From assembly GCA_001920415.1 (NCBI GenBank), contig MNJR01000017.1:1-64000 (forward strand): a DNA stretch of 64,000 nucleotides. Reading direction: 5' to 3'. A model generated the notes under the pieces. That model saw nothing but the letters and a program-made list of their open reading frames with translations. It was not told where the DNA came from and did no database searches. The stretch is from Acidobacteria bacterium 13_1_20CM_3_53_8. GTDB taxonomy: Bacteria > Acidobacteriota > Blastocatellia > Pyrinomonadales > Pyrinomonadaceae. The translations under genes were made by a program, and so were the position numbers. Positions within the stretch are counted from its first letter, which is position 1. Every line of letters starts with the position of its first letter. This document shows, piece after piece, positions 11,101 to 18,090 of this stretch.

Positions 11101-11379
11101 CAGCAAGTAGCGAGGGCGAGCGGTACAAGGGCACCGTCTTCAGCAGCTGGGCGTTCTGTTCAAAGCCTAAGAGAATCTATTGCTTCTGGTAATGGGATAT
11201 GGCGACGGGTTAGTGCCCATGCTGAGAGAGCGGCAGGCAGAGCTTATAAAGGCGCGACAAGTATTGAGGAAGTATTCGTTAATAAGCAGACGGGTGAGCG
11301 AATCGTTCGTCATACTATAGTGCGGGGGAACAGCGTCCTTCACGAAACATTCAGATTATATGCAAAACATGGCAGATAA
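5128..11379 (+). CDS. Secreted RHS/YD-repeat polymorphic toxin with tandem discoidin-like domains
   Basis: 2083 residues. A Sec signal peptide (ILAALFLIALLSIASYAQ) is followed by an N-terminal shell region and many YD repeats from ~residue 560 to 1400 (for example YTYDANGNRARR, YSYDGAGRTNSF). Residues ~1425-1581 and ~1587-1743 are two near-duplicate F5/8 type C (discoidin-like) domains with NxINGEHKG, WLQVDF and IRVVTNASVDGWSRIVEVEAY. The RHS-core signature follows at ~1750-1873 (DQLGTPRMIVD, GLDYFGARYYSSAQGRFTSPD). The unique C-terminus after the core (~1875-2083) would be the toxin; it ends in a compact SIEEVFVNKQTGERIVRHT region. I cannot assign the activity; a small RNase-like fold is one guess. 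RHS shells wrap and self-cleave toxic C-termini. The stop overlaps the next gene, the likely immunity gene. Confidence 0.9.
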   Translation: MPANRTRILAALFLIALLSIASYAQTTQTGARPDRGINNGGSYSVSDIESISLNNGNINLSIPLASLPPIAGGKLSFSLSANYNSKVWDVARYQHEYGNLSNTMYVVDVPQPAPMGGWTFGARYALFLREAHDDFFYLMPQQNQVTSDEWVQMQYTYYKCVFVHSFLRGYFRTTPDTTGVPMRYFSFDGSHIFAIVNPSSNPIRATVYMPDGTQVIQYSNGIERITDTNGNSIKIFEDTNGTHYQDEGTGREIKLTLDQSANNGHGRYQAWYQTVGGTWEHVDINMGTTSVQGVVYDIQDWNPYGGETGGGTECTHQDYIQTNLWVIRSIVYPATQPGFSPQYTFNYDSDTSTQATSEVKFGTCQDQMQSYTRNVSDGIGELSQVMMPSGATVSYTYSGFGPTIEPAFFTDANDMARRVVATKTIDHDGASDIWRYTFAYLGGNTQVEAPDGSSTSEDFYPHDHAYSHYFGMTGKSGLSYRTTRPGIVVERHWSLMTFQGAENMMASGSISDLVPFNVVVDAEYTTLVGTGSSPSKMSAKTYQYDYNGNLLQETDYDWFDPSSVTRDAQNIPTGVPAGATVLRTINSNYYNQATSASSSNVYAKRSTSALPLILNAPQETIVGDSDTQFSYDGQGYGIAPTVGNVTQVSRLDNKGTSGTNDDTWLNTVNTYGTYGNLSTTTDPKGNVTQLFYDDSTHALPTRVVVDPLNSTGQQTTTTAYDCYTGLVTSQTDANGNTSTIDYTNQLLGTVDPFGRPGIATGPAVTINGTTRHRKVKTSYYDSTRQVEVAADLNSEGDGLLKSRVTSDQLGRTVLTEQSEDGSNFTSNTTISVQTVYEQMGKITYRSNPKRSASTDGWTRMTRDVLGRVIEVANFSGASQPPSSGTNANWDGSVSTAYDSNVTTVTDQAGKVRRSVTDALGRLVRVDEPDLNGNLGAASNPTQPTSYTYDVLGNLRMVAQGSQQRFFMYDSLSRLIRAKNPEQAANPSLALTDPVSGNSQWSMKYDYDADGNLTSRIDALGVTTMYAYDGLNRNITVDYSDTTTINPDITRKYDGAIQGKGRFWYEFAGGDYNNGSTVSHRAIDSYDAMGRPLVQRQLFKTASGWGSTYQVQRTYDLAGHTLSETYPSGHTVSYSYDGAGRTNSFTGTLGDGVNRTYSTGIKYNSWNSMTQEQFGTTTPIYNKLFYNVRGQLSQIRESTTHDDDYWNRGAIINHYSDQSWAGSGTDNNGNLKRQDVYIPGDDNISSYTRSTFWYDYDSLNRLSSAREDRDGTWQWGQYYSYDRWGNRTIDATQTWGNGIPKPQFTVDTTTNRLGVPSGQSGVMSYDANGNLYNDTYTGTGSRTYDEENRMVTAQDINGQTARYTYDANGNRARRSILNQETWQIYGMDGELLSEYAANASPSSPQKEYGYRNGQLLVTASPTSSSSRTNVALSSNGSTATASSTYAGYSFPASNAINGEHKGLNYYNGGTWHSGSPTFPQWLQVDFNGTKLIDEIDLYTVQDNYTNPSEPTEQMTFSMYGLTGYEVQYWNGSAWVTVTGGSVTGNNLVWRKFTFTPITTSKIRVVTNASVDGWSRIVEVEAYGTDAPQRSNVASASNGSTASASSTYPSYSFPASAAINGEHKGLDYYNGGTWHSGASSFPQWLQVDFPGSKTIGEIDVFTVQDNYSNPSEPTESMTFSLYGLTSFDVQYWNGTAWVTIPSGSVSGNNLVWRKFTFSPITTTKIRVVTNASVDGWSRIVEVEAYQSLQNSADIRWMVADQLGTPRMIVDQSGSLSGISRHDYLPFGEELYAGVGGRSSQLGYTGNDSLRQKFTQKERDVETGLDYFGARYYSSAQGRFTSPDEPFADQEENGPQSWNLYAYTSNNPLNRVDADGRRWFTKRGELPVWVNPNEDGTYTSPGEGWEPFISTPEHPYLLIYSEDGNRVLVLGENQDGSPYIRGPLWTGRVEERPGDIIAAVDIVRSVLEIGRAAIASWAARTAENAADDAIETVSQQVARASGTRAPSSAAGRSVQSLRESIASGNGIWRRVSAHAERAAGRAYKGATSIEEVFVNKQTGERIVRHTIVRGNSVLHETFRLYAKHGR

Positions 11380-11992
11380 TGATTTGTATAACCTTGGGGC
11401 CTTACTTCAGTGCCATCTACTTGATCTATTAATAGATGGGCCTTCATCTTTCGCTGCCTTATACGGCGCTCTCATACGTCACTGTGGCTATCCAGATACT
11501 TTAGAAGTACCTCTTGTTTTAAACGCACTCCTAGAAATGGAGCAGCAAGGATGGGTTAAGGCTCTACAGATAGACGAAGAAGGTTATTTTCATGTACCTA
11601 CAGACGAAGATCGAAAGAATAATCTCTATGCGTATTGTATGTGGTTACCACGGGCTAGTTTCGAGGAGCTTTCACTTGACGAGATAGGTCTGTGGTACGA
11701 ACTGACTTCGGAGGGCCGCGCTAGGTGGGAAGGTTTGCCTGATGATTCAGTAAATAGTTTACGTCAGTGGAAACTTGATGATTCCAGCGATACATCTACA
11801 ATTGTAATTCAAGCTGCAAATACTGAGATAGCTAAAGAAGCACTTCGATTTTGGCTGTTTTACAATCCCAAAATCAATATAGTAAACGGTAGTATGACCA
11901 TAGAGCCAATTTCTGATCTCAGTCTCAGCAATGGCACTAAAATAATTAATGGTGTGAAGGTGTCATGGCGCTATCAATTAACTCCGCATTGA
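11369..11992 (+). CDS. Candidate immunity protein for the RHS toxin
   Basis: 207 residues from the ATG at 11369, which overlaps the RHS stop by 11 bp (an ATG three codons earlier is also in frame). The protein is acidic and soluble, with no signal peptide. It has a helical N-terminus (LGALLQCHLLDLLIDGPSSF), a central EEGYFHVPTDEDRKNN segment and a C-terminal stretch of strands. I do not recognise the family. Position is the argument: toxin C-terminus followed by a small acidic cytosolic protein translated by overlap is the standard arrangement in polymorphic toxin loci. The N-terminal half is also compatible with a winged-helix-like fold. Confidence 0.7.
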   Translation: MADNDLYNLGALLQCHLLDLLIDGPSSFAALYGALIRHCGYPDTLEVPLVLNALLEMEQQGWVKALQIDEEGYFHVPTDEDRKNNLYAYCMWLPRASFEELSLDEIGLWYELTSEGRARWEGLPDDSVNSLRQWKLDDSSDTSTIVIQAANTEIAKEALRFWLFYNPKINIVNGSMTIEPISDLSLSNGTKIINGVKVSWRYQLTPH

Positions 11993-12104
11993 AACTCAAA
12001 TTTGCGCTAAAAGCACAAATAAGCAGAGTAGCAATTCACAAAGCTTAACCTACACGCCAGTAGAGACTGCTGACATAGACACTTCAACTAACCGATTCTC
12101 ATCA

Positions 12105-12302
12105 TTAGCAAATATTCACCCTCGACTTTTTCAAGCGCTCAGAGATTTTTCGGCTGTGCTTGTCTCGCTTGCGCGTGATCCTCTGCACGTAAACCCGCGT
12201 AGTCGAGCGGTTGCGATGGCCTAGAACCTCCTGCACTTCGTCAAGCGGGCGTTTAAGTTCTTCAGTTGTCAAATGATCTTTGAGTTCGATTCGTCTGTGC
12301 AT
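12105..12302 (-). pseudogene. Chimeric remnant: IS630-like N-terminus joined to tyrosine-recombinase C-terminus
   Basis: The 65-codon frame begins RRIELKDHLTTEELKR, which resembles the start of IS630-type transposase/winged-helix proteins. It continues VQEVLGHRNRSTTRVYVQR, the terminal catalytic His and Tyr region of tyrosine recombinases (LGHxxxxTTxxY). Neither part is complete. This looks like two dead mobile elements fused by deletion. The assignment of the first half is weaker than that of the second. It occupies most of the gap between the immunity gene and the next gene. Confidence 0.5.
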
Positions 12303-12378
12303 GACGAATTCTTACTCGACCTTAGTTATTTTTGCAATCTGGTAGTATTACTAGGATCATAGAATCAATTGCGCTGTC

Positions 12379-12684
12379 TTATCTAAATTGGCTCATGGCC
12401 GCTTTACTCTTTTTTCTAGCCAAAGATTGGTTGCAGTGAGGGCAGACTCTTTTCTTCTCGTTTTGAATAGTCCATGTGTACGAAGTTCTTTGCAGGACAT
12501 TTCCGCAGATGTCACAGCGTCTTGGACGAAGCGCATACCCGATTAACACCAGCGTCCCTACTGCTATTATTCCAAGTCCTACGCCCGCAATAGGATTCTT
12601 TTGTCCGAGCGAAACCGCCCCTCCGATTAGTCCTAAGAGAAGCAAACAGCCTAAAGTTAGCAACGGGTTGGCCTTTTTAGCCAT
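12379..12684 (-). CDS. Small membrane protein with C-terminal zinc ribbon
   Basis: 101 residues. Two hydrophobic segments at ~7-28 and ~32-53 (LLTLGCLLLLGLIGG, GVGLGIIAVGTLVLIGY) are followed by a cytoplasmic Cys4 ribbon, CDIC at ~57-60 and CPHC at ~81-84, and a basic tail. The function is unknown. It is the last gene of a minus-strand run with 12717-12965 and 12973-13956. Zinc ribbons on short membrane hairpins are common in uncharacterised bacterial proteins and do not give an activity. Confidence 0.65.
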   Translation of the reverse strand: MAKKANPLLTLGCLLLLGLIGGAVSLGQKNPIAGVGLGIIAVGTLVLIGYALRPRRCDICGNVLQRTSYTWTIQNEKKRVCPHCNQSLARKKSKAAMSQFR

Positions 12685-12716
12685 TGTGATAAGGCAATTC
12701 TATTCCTTTCAATTTT

Positions 12717-12965
12717 TTAGTTCGGAATATCTGATCGAAGCCACTCAGCCACACCTCCATGATGAGAACACGTTCCTCTTCTATGTTTACTGTAGCTGTA
12801 CGTCCCATCTCTGCATCTGGCAGTTGCGCCCTCGGGCGCGTTAGATCTACCTGAGGAAGTGGCGTTAGCTGATCCTGTCACCCTCGCCCTTCTGCGATGT
12901 TGGCTAAGCGCGGGCGCAACTGTCAGAAGTGCTATCAGGAATATTGTTAAGGGAGTTCTTTTCAT
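12717..12965 (-). CDS. DUF3761 small secreted protein
   Basis: 82 residues. A signal peptide (TIFLIALLTVAPALSQ) is followed by a basic spacer and the compact core ARCRDGTYSYSKHRRGTCSH-HGG ending in EWL. This core is the hallmark of DUF3761, with two conserved Cys and a His-rich stretch. The ATG at 12965 has an agaggtta ribosome site. It starts 7 bp after the stop of the upstream gene (12973-13956), so translation is probably coupled. Role unknown; exported. Confidence 0.8.
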   Translation of the reverse strand: MKRTPLTIFLIALLTVAPALSQHRRRARVTGSANATSSGRSNAPEGATARCRDGTYSYSKHRRGTCSHHGGVAEWLRSDIPN

Positions 12966-12972
12966 TTAACCT

Positions 12973-13956
12973 CTAAGGTGTCTCTGATGTTTCCCCGTAA
13001 GCTATCAGAGCCAGTGGGAACTCGACCTCAGTCCACTGGCTAGGTCTTAAAAAGTTTCCTTGCTCGTCAATCAGGGTGCCGATGATAGATTCCCAATCAT
13101 AGGTGAAAACTCCGTGCATGACTTTGCTCTGATTGAGGCCGCCCTGCCCGATGGCCTGCCCCAGCCACGTATCTGGGTCTGAGCCAGATAGGGTATAGAT
13201 GCCAAGCCCTCCATGCTGCCCATGGGCAGTAACATCCGCGAAGGTGTAATGCCCGCCGTCGAGAGCGAAAGACCAGTCCATATTTATACTGTTGATCCTG
13301 ACTACTGCGAAGTTACCGCAGGTGCCGCCTCCACTCTCCCGAAACTCGTAACGGTTATTCTTAAAGCGGACTTCGAGCTTTCGTTCCCTGATACATTGGG
13401 AAGCCGTCGAGGGAGAGATGTGTCTTAGATTGGGGAATGACCTGAGCATATCGCCGAAAGAGAATGTCTCGCCTGCACAGGTCATTGAGAGGGCTGGGTG
13501 GTACTCGTAGGCGTGGTTAGGGTTGGAGGCACCGCCACTGCCTTGGCAGTGCTCACAGAAGATGCGCAGGAACCCTTTAACATCACAGTTCTTATTCTGC
13601 ACGTTGCCAGTAAAGAAGCTGTTCCAGATACCAGAGAGACTATTGAAGCTCTGGCCGAGCTGGCCTTGCGGGTTGAACTTACACCAGTTAGGGAACTCTA
13701 CGACTATCGCTGAAGGCGTGCCCAGATTCGCGTTGAGAACAGTCCCGGCCATGTGCATCTCGCAGTCCGTATCTAGGCTGTGGAGCGGGCCGTTATGATT
13801 CATCCTGACTCGAAAGACTGGTTGGATTGTTTGACTCTGGAACATCGTCCGCAGGAAGCTTTCGTTCATAGTAAAGGTGTCGGCGGAGGCCGTCACCGAG
13901 GCGAGAAGAAGCGAAAGAAACACCGAGGCAGCAATAAATCTTCGTATGATGCGCAT
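12973..13956 (-). CDS. Secreted protein of unknown function
   Basis: 327 residues with a clear signal peptide (FIAASVFLSLLLASVTASA) and an aaaggaga site before the ATG. The mature part has several cysteines (LDTDCEMHM, NWCKF, NCDVKG, CEHCQG, MTCAGE, CIRERK, GTCGNF), suggesting disulfides outside the cytoplasm, and many aromatic and glycine residues. No family is recognised and no catalytic motif is evident. It leads the operon with the DUF3761 protein and the zinc-ribbon membrane protein, and is divergent from the secreted protein at 14226. Confidence 0.7.
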   Translation of the reverse strand: MRIIRRFIAASVFLSLLLASVTASADTFTMNESFLRTMFQSQTIQPVFRVRMNHNGPLHSLDTDCEMHMAGTVLNANLGTPSAIVVEFPNWCKFNPQGQLGQSFNSLSGIWNSFFTGNVQNKNCDVKGFLRIFCEHCQGSGGASNPNHAYEYHPALSMTCAGETFSFGDMLRSFPNLRHISPSTASQCIRERKLEVRFKNNRYEFRESGGGTCGNFAVVRINSINMDWSFALDGGHYTFADVTAHGQHGGLGIYTLSGSDPDTWLGQAIGQGGLNQSKVMHGVFTYDWESIIGTLIDEQGNFLRPSQWTEVEFPLALIAYGETSETP

Positions 13957-14225
13957 TGCTGGTCTCCTTTGAAGAAGGGTTAGAGGTTAAACTTAGCCGA
14001 TGAAGGCGTTGACCAGACCTGCTTATGAAGAACAGCCGAGACTCTATCGCCAAAATCGGGCTGAGTCAACAAAAATTGTATTCACCTTTTCAGCTCATTT
14101 GGGCATAATCTCCCGCAGGGTCGTGACGCCTCAAGTGGGCGTATGCGAAGAAGGGTCACCCTCAGCTTCGCGTTACTTCAATTGAAGACACGACCTAGAA
14201 ATTTTCTTTTAGGGAGGTCTTCAAG

Positions 14226-15149
14226 ATGTGGCGCTACCGATCCTTTTCAGCCGTTATTATTCTCGCCTCTCTTCTTAGCTTCTCACTGGCGCAGCAGCCT
14301 TGTAATCCTAATAACCTCAAGAAAATCCCTCTACAACTCGGAAAGCTTGCAAAGACGCGCTCAATTGATAGCTGCGCTTGTACTGGCGCTCCCAAAGGCG
14401 ATGCGGGCACTCCGATCAGAATAGCGAATGACCTTCAGAACACTATAAAGAATAACTTCCTTGCAAACGCTAAACACCCGAAGCAAATCACAGTAAGCGA
14501 CATGATAGAGTTGCAGAAGAAGGTAAATGCTTTTTCTATGGAAGAGTTCACTAGAGGTGATCGCTTTCACCTGCCTAGTCCGAGCCAGCGCACACTTATC
14601 AAAAATATGAAGCTGGGAAGCGGTAGAACTTTTAGCGAAGGTGAAGCTGTTACGCTAGTTGGCTTCATCTTAGGCGCGCATCACTCTGATGTTACGAGTG
14701 GTGAGAGCGTCAACTGCAACTTGCTAGGTTGCTCTTACAACGACATTCACATCGAAGTGGCCGCGCATCCGAATGACGCTAATAAAACCAAAGCTCAGCA
14801 GATGAATGAGGGGGGAGTCGTAGCAGAGATAAGCCCTCGTCATAGGCCGGATGAGTGGGATACATTCGACTCACCAGACTATACAAGCTTTTTACGTGAC
14901 CATCTGGTTATGTTCACCGGACAACTGTTCTACGATGCGAGCCATAGTCCAGGCGGAGGCCCAGATAGAGCTTCAGTGTGGGAGGTGCATCCTGTGTATG
15001 CTATCTGGGTCTGTCTCAACACTACGCTACAAGCTTGTCCAGCGAATAAGAAGAATAACAAGAAGGTGTGGCTACCGTTTGACGAGTTGAGAAATCATTT
15101 AGGGTTGACGAGTGTTAGAGTGACTAAGCTCTGCCAAGATCACCCCTGA
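14226..15149 (+). CDS. Secreted protein of unknown function
   Basis: 307 residues, preceded by agggaggt at a good distance. The signal peptide (FSAVIILASLLSFSLAQ) is followed by a Cys-containing N-terminal region (QPCNPNN, SIDSCACTGAP). A conserved-looking core carries VGFILGAHHSDVTSGESVNC and DIHIEVAAHP, both rich in His, Asp and Glu. Further on, VWEVHPVYAIWVC sits near the C-terminus. The spaced His/Asp/Glu residues could bind metal, but no peptidase or nuclease motif is certain. The C-terminal WEVHPVY motif resembles that of some extracytoplasmic nuclease-like proteins. I leave the function open. Confidence 0.7.
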   Translation: MWRYRSFSAVIILASLLSFSLAQQPCNPNNLKKIPLQLGKLAKTRSIDSCACTGAPKGDAGTPIRIANDLQNTIKNNFLANAKHPKQITVSDMIELQKKVNAFSMEEFTRGDRFHLPSPSQRTLIKNMKLGSGRTFSEGEAVTLVGFILGAHHSDVTSGESVNCNLLGCSYNDIHIEVAAHPNDANKTKAQQMNEGGVVAEISPRHRPDEWDTFDSPDYTSFLRDHLVMFTGQLFYDASHSPGGGPDRASVWEVHPVYAIWVCLNTTLQACPANKKNNKKVWLPFDELRNHLGLTSVRVTKLCQDHP

Positions 15150-15806
15150 GTACCTCCGCTTTCGGTAGTCTAGCGCTGAATTTTCGCAAGTAGCGGCGAT
15201 TTCTACTATCTTCGATGTGACAGCCCCCTAGCTCAATCTCTATTAACCTGCGTCATAACGTAGGTATACAACACAGGAATGACAAATCAATAATGAAGGA
15301 ATGCTATGGAACCATTTGGCTGCATGGGTTGCTAAATAACGTCAGAATATGATGCAACTTATAAATATTGTGCTTCCACAACGGAATCAAGCTACTACTA
15401 GAAAAGTCAGTTATGCGGAACTGAGACGATTTGGTTATACGTACCTGACGTTTAGGTGTAGTATTTCGATAATCCTCCCACAAATCTTGATACCAATGCT
15501 TCATTAACGAAAAATTAATAACGTGAATACAAACTTATTTTATAGGTGATGATGTCTCCATCCACTGAGTTTTGAAGAATATTTTGTAGCTGCAAAAATA
15601 ATGTTCCTCAATATATAGTATTCGATTCAAAATAGTGGGATAGTTTGGCGCGGGCTGCTCACAGGTTTATCCTCGCCAATATAAGCTTCATCAAATTCTG
15701 GCTTGCGTCTTGCTTTAATCTTAAAGAAGAGTAGTCATGACTCTTGTGATTACTCTAATTAGGTTAGCTCTCCCTGTGTAATAGACATTCATCTGGAGGT
15801 AATGCA
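15150..15806. other. AT-rich noncoding interval
   Basis: A 66-codon minus-strand frame (15304-15504) lacks a ribosome site and motifs, so I do not call it. Nothing else is recognisable except the ctggaggt site serving the gene at 15807. Confidence 0.5.
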
Positions 15807-16052
15807 ATGGGGCGGATGTTAAGTGCTATATGGGTCTTAATATTGCTGGGTTGCACTACATTCGCTACCAGTTTGCAAAATAGCTCTGACACTTCCGAGC
15901 GTCTACTTGCATGCAGAGAAAAAAATGGGAGTGTCCTCAATCAAATTACGGAGGATTATCAGCGTCCTGTACCAACTCCTGACCCTAGGCCAAATCCAAC
16001 TCCCCACCCTAATCCGACACCGCGTCCCAAACCGCGGACACCTCATGATTAA
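15807..16052 (+). CDS. Small proline-rich lipoprotein
   Basis: 81 residues with a ggaggt site seven bases before the ATG. The N-terminus MLSAIWVLILLGCTT ends in a lipobox-like LLGC, so lipidation at Cys16 is likely. The C-terminal ~25 residues are a Pro-Thr repeat (PTPDPRPNPTPHPNPTPRP), a spacer that could cross periplasm or wall. It lies 12 bp before the next gene and is probably co-transcribed. Phage spanin or lysis proteins have a similar layout, but nothing else here supports lysis. Confidence 0.65.
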   Translation: MGRMLSAIWVLILLGCTTFATSLQNSSDTSERLLACREKNGSVLNQITEDYQRPVPTPDPRPNPTPHPNPTPRPKPRTPHD

Positions 16053-16064
16053 AGGAGAATGAGC

Positions 16065-16685
16065 ATGGCAAAAAAATCTTCTTCACGCCATAATACCGAA
16101 CGTGGAGGAATGTCTAGACTCTGGAGTCCTGATTTTCTGAAATCGAGTGGCGGGGCCGCAGTAATTACGATTCTGTTAAGTGGCTTCTCATTAACAGGGT
16201 GGATACACAGCTTGATGAAGCACCATGAGTCTTTTCACGAAAATCAACGGCAAACTGTTCTTAATGCTCTAAAGCTAATTACTCAATGTAAGTATGCATC
16301 AGAGGACTTAATTGATTTGACAGGTCCCAATTTTGATCCCAATGTATACCCGGGAATTGATGATCAGCGTGCTTCAATGAAGGGTAATTATAATAACTGT
16401 GTCAAGCAATGGCAGGAGGAGGAAGATACCGCAGAATTATCTATCACTAAATATTTCCAAAGTGAGCCTACTGCTATTAATGATTGGCATAAGGCAAAGA
16501 AATCTGCGGTATCTTACATGAATTGCGCAAATCGTTGGTATTTATCTCATAACAGGCAAGTCACTGATACACAGTATGCATGCTTGGCGGAGAATGAGAG
16601 TCTTGAAAATGAAATAACTCGATTCAATGAGAGTACCCAAGTAGCACAACAATGCTGGTGGAATAGGTGGCTGTCGTTAGTTTAA
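16065..16685 (+). CDS. Single-pass membrane protein, unknown function
   Basis: 206 residues from the ATG at 16065, which has aaaggaga at proper spacing; the ATG six bases earlier sits against that site. A basic N-terminus precedes one membrane segment (~28-45, AVITILLSGFSLTGWIHSL). A long, probably extracytoplasmic helical region follows, with cysteines in a spaced pattern (TQCKYA, NNCVKQ, MNCANRW, YACLAE, QQCWWN) that could form disulfides. No recognised family. It forms a pair with the upstream lipoprotein. Confidence 0.6.
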   Translation: MAKKSSSRHNTERGGMSRLWSPDFLKSSGGAAVITILLSGFSLTGWIHSLMKHHESFHENQRQTVLNALKLITQCKYASEDLIDLTGPNFDPNVYPGIDDQRASMKGNYNNCVKQWQEEEDTAELSITKYFQSEPTAINDWHKAKKSAVSYMNCANRWYLSHNRQVTDTQYACLAENESLENEITRFNESTQVAQQCWWNRWLSLV

Positions 16686-16951
16686 TACAACCCATATCTT
16701 TATATTAAGTCATTTAACGCCGAATTAACTCGCGTCGAGTGAACAGCATTCACTCTGCGCCAGAGGGCTGGGATTGCATATTTTCGACTTCGATGAAACA
16801 ACACAGAAAAGCAGACGACTCCATCTAACCTTTACTGAGAATGGGAAGATAATGACACTATACATTTAGCCGCTTCACCGACACGAAATTTAACCAAATA
16901 GAAAAAGAGACTACTATTTCTAGCAGTCTCATTATACGCACAATTGTAGTC

Positions 16952-17158
16952 TCATTCGTTAGTGCCTAAATCTAAACCAATAGCATTGCTGATAAGTTCC
17001 TCCCAGATTATCTCCTCGTGAAAGACGGCATACGAAGTATTGTATGCTTCTCTGACTACTCGAAACAAACCTTCTTCGCCGCATTTCTCACAGAGTCCAT
17101 AATTTTCCGGGTCAAGACTTGCAATGTAGCCCTCGCAGTATTCGTGCAGCAAATTCAT
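16952..17158 (-). CDS. Small protein with CxxC motif
   Basis: 68 residues. A textbook taggag site lies six bases before the ATG, the best evidence that it is translated. Acidic and soluble, with one CEKCGEEG knuckle at ~23-30; a second Cys pair is absent. The C-terminus is EELISNAIGLDLGTNE. It could be an accessory protein of the DUF932 gene located just upstream on the same strand. Function unknown. Confidence 0.6.
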   Translation of the reverse strand: MNLLHEYCEGYIASLDPENYGLCEKCGEEGLFRVVREAYNTSYAVFHEEIIWEELISNAIGLDLGTNE

Positions 17159-17191
17159 ACTGTACTCCTAGAAAAGAGAGGGCATCTACCT

Positions 17192-17218
17192 GACACCCTC
17201 TCGTAGTTTAAGGGTGTC
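17192..17218 (-). terminator. Hairpin after the DUF932 gene
   Basis: Perfect eight-base arms (gacaccct/agggtgtc) around an 11-base loop, 20 bases beyond the stop of the 17238-17963 gene on its strand. No run of T follows directly, so it may be an attenuator rather than a full terminator. Confidence 0.4.
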
Positions 17219-17237
17219 GTGTAGGACGGAAATCAGA

Positions 17238-17963
17238 TCAGAATGCCTGCGTGTAAGGTTGAAGGAACTTGCCGAGTTTGGCAGCCGCTTCATATTGCTT
17301 GACAGGCTTTAGTTCTTTGAAGGCTGTCGTAAAGGCATTTTCCAAGCTCCAGATAGTCTGCGCCTTGAACTCTTCATGTGATGGCGCGATGAAGAACTCA
17401 CGATGGACAGTCTTTAGCAGCTTCAACGGTAAACGTTTCTCCGTGAACGCTTGGTAGATAAGAGAACGTGCCTCTTCTTCACGGAGTTGGTAGCCGCGCT
17501 TTGAGTCAATCGCCTCCCGCAACGGCTGGAAGCCTCTCTGAATCCGATCAACGCCTGTAGAGAGAGAATCTACAAGGTTAAAGTGTTTGGTGTGCTTGGC
17601 GAGCAATGGCTTGAAGTCGCCAGAGAGCGCCATGTTGTCGCATACGAAAACACGATAGCCTGCGACCATGCCGAGGCGCATTGATTTGTCGTTGGCATTG
17701 CGAAGCCCGATAGCGAATCGTACTCCCTCATACACGGCGTTGAGTTCTAATAGACCGAATAGCCGCATACTGTCCGGTGAGATGGCATACTCCTCGCGCA
17801 CGACGCTGATATGCCGGAACGCTAGCGAGCTTTCCAGTTCATCAATGAGCGCGGCGTGAGCGATAGGCTTAAACGTGTCGGTTGATGGCGGAGTTGGCAC
17901 AAGAGATAGTTCCTGCCTTGTTACCTTCCTTGCTCCTACGTGTGTCATGAGCGTTGCTTCCAT
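17238..17963 (-). CDS. DUF932 (phage/plasmid-like) protein
   Basis: 241 residues with an aaaggaga site before the ATG at 17963. The segment from ~85 to 115 reads RFAIGLRNANDKSMRLGMVAG then YRVFVCDNMALSG. This is the DUF932 core common on phages, plasmids and integrative elements. The C-terminal half is helical. Its biochemical role is not established. The start lies inside the upstream gene (overlap 95 bp). It is the last large gene of a minus-strand operon led by the HerA/TraG-like ATPase. Confidence 0.8.
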   Translation of the reverse strand: MEATLMTHVGARKVTRQELSLVPTPPSTDTFKPIAHAALIDELESSLAFRHISVVREEYAISPDSMRLFGLLELNAVYEGVRFAIGLRNANDKSMRLGMVAGYRVFVCDNMALSGDFKPLLAKHTKHFNLVDSLSTGVDRIQRGFQPLREAIDSKRGYQLREEEARSLIYQAFTEKRLPLKLLKTVHREFFIAPSHEEFKAQTIWSLENAFTTAFKELKPVKQYEAAAKLGKFLQPYTQAF

Positions 17964-18090
17964 GCTTTTTCTCCTTTGCCGCGACTACGGCACAGTTGGG
18001 ATGAAACGTTTCTTTGTTCAAGAAGACTTCTGTCCCCTTGAAGATTGGAAGATTGCACAGGTGGCAATCTGGTGGTGCGTTAGCATTCAT
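17869..18090 (-). CDS. Small zinc-finger-like protein overlapping two neighbours
   Basis: 73 residues. Its ATG overlaps the stop of the preceding gene as ATGA, and an aaggagga site lies just ahead. The frame was chosen because the N-terminal part reads CHLCNLPIFKGTEVFLNK then ETFHPNCAVV, a Cys-Cys-His-Cys pattern plausible for one zinc site. The last ~32 codons overlap the start of the DUF932 gene in another frame and include that gene's ribosome site. Translational coupling of all three genes is likely. Function unknown. Confidence 0.65.
   Translation of the reverse strand: MNANAPPDCHLCNLPIFKGTEVFLNKETFHPNCAVVAAKEKKHGSNAHDTRRSKEGNKAGTISCANSAINRHV

Noticed and set aside
15304-15504. 66-codon minus-strand frame
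   Set aside because: No ribosome site and no recognisable features in an AT-rich gap.
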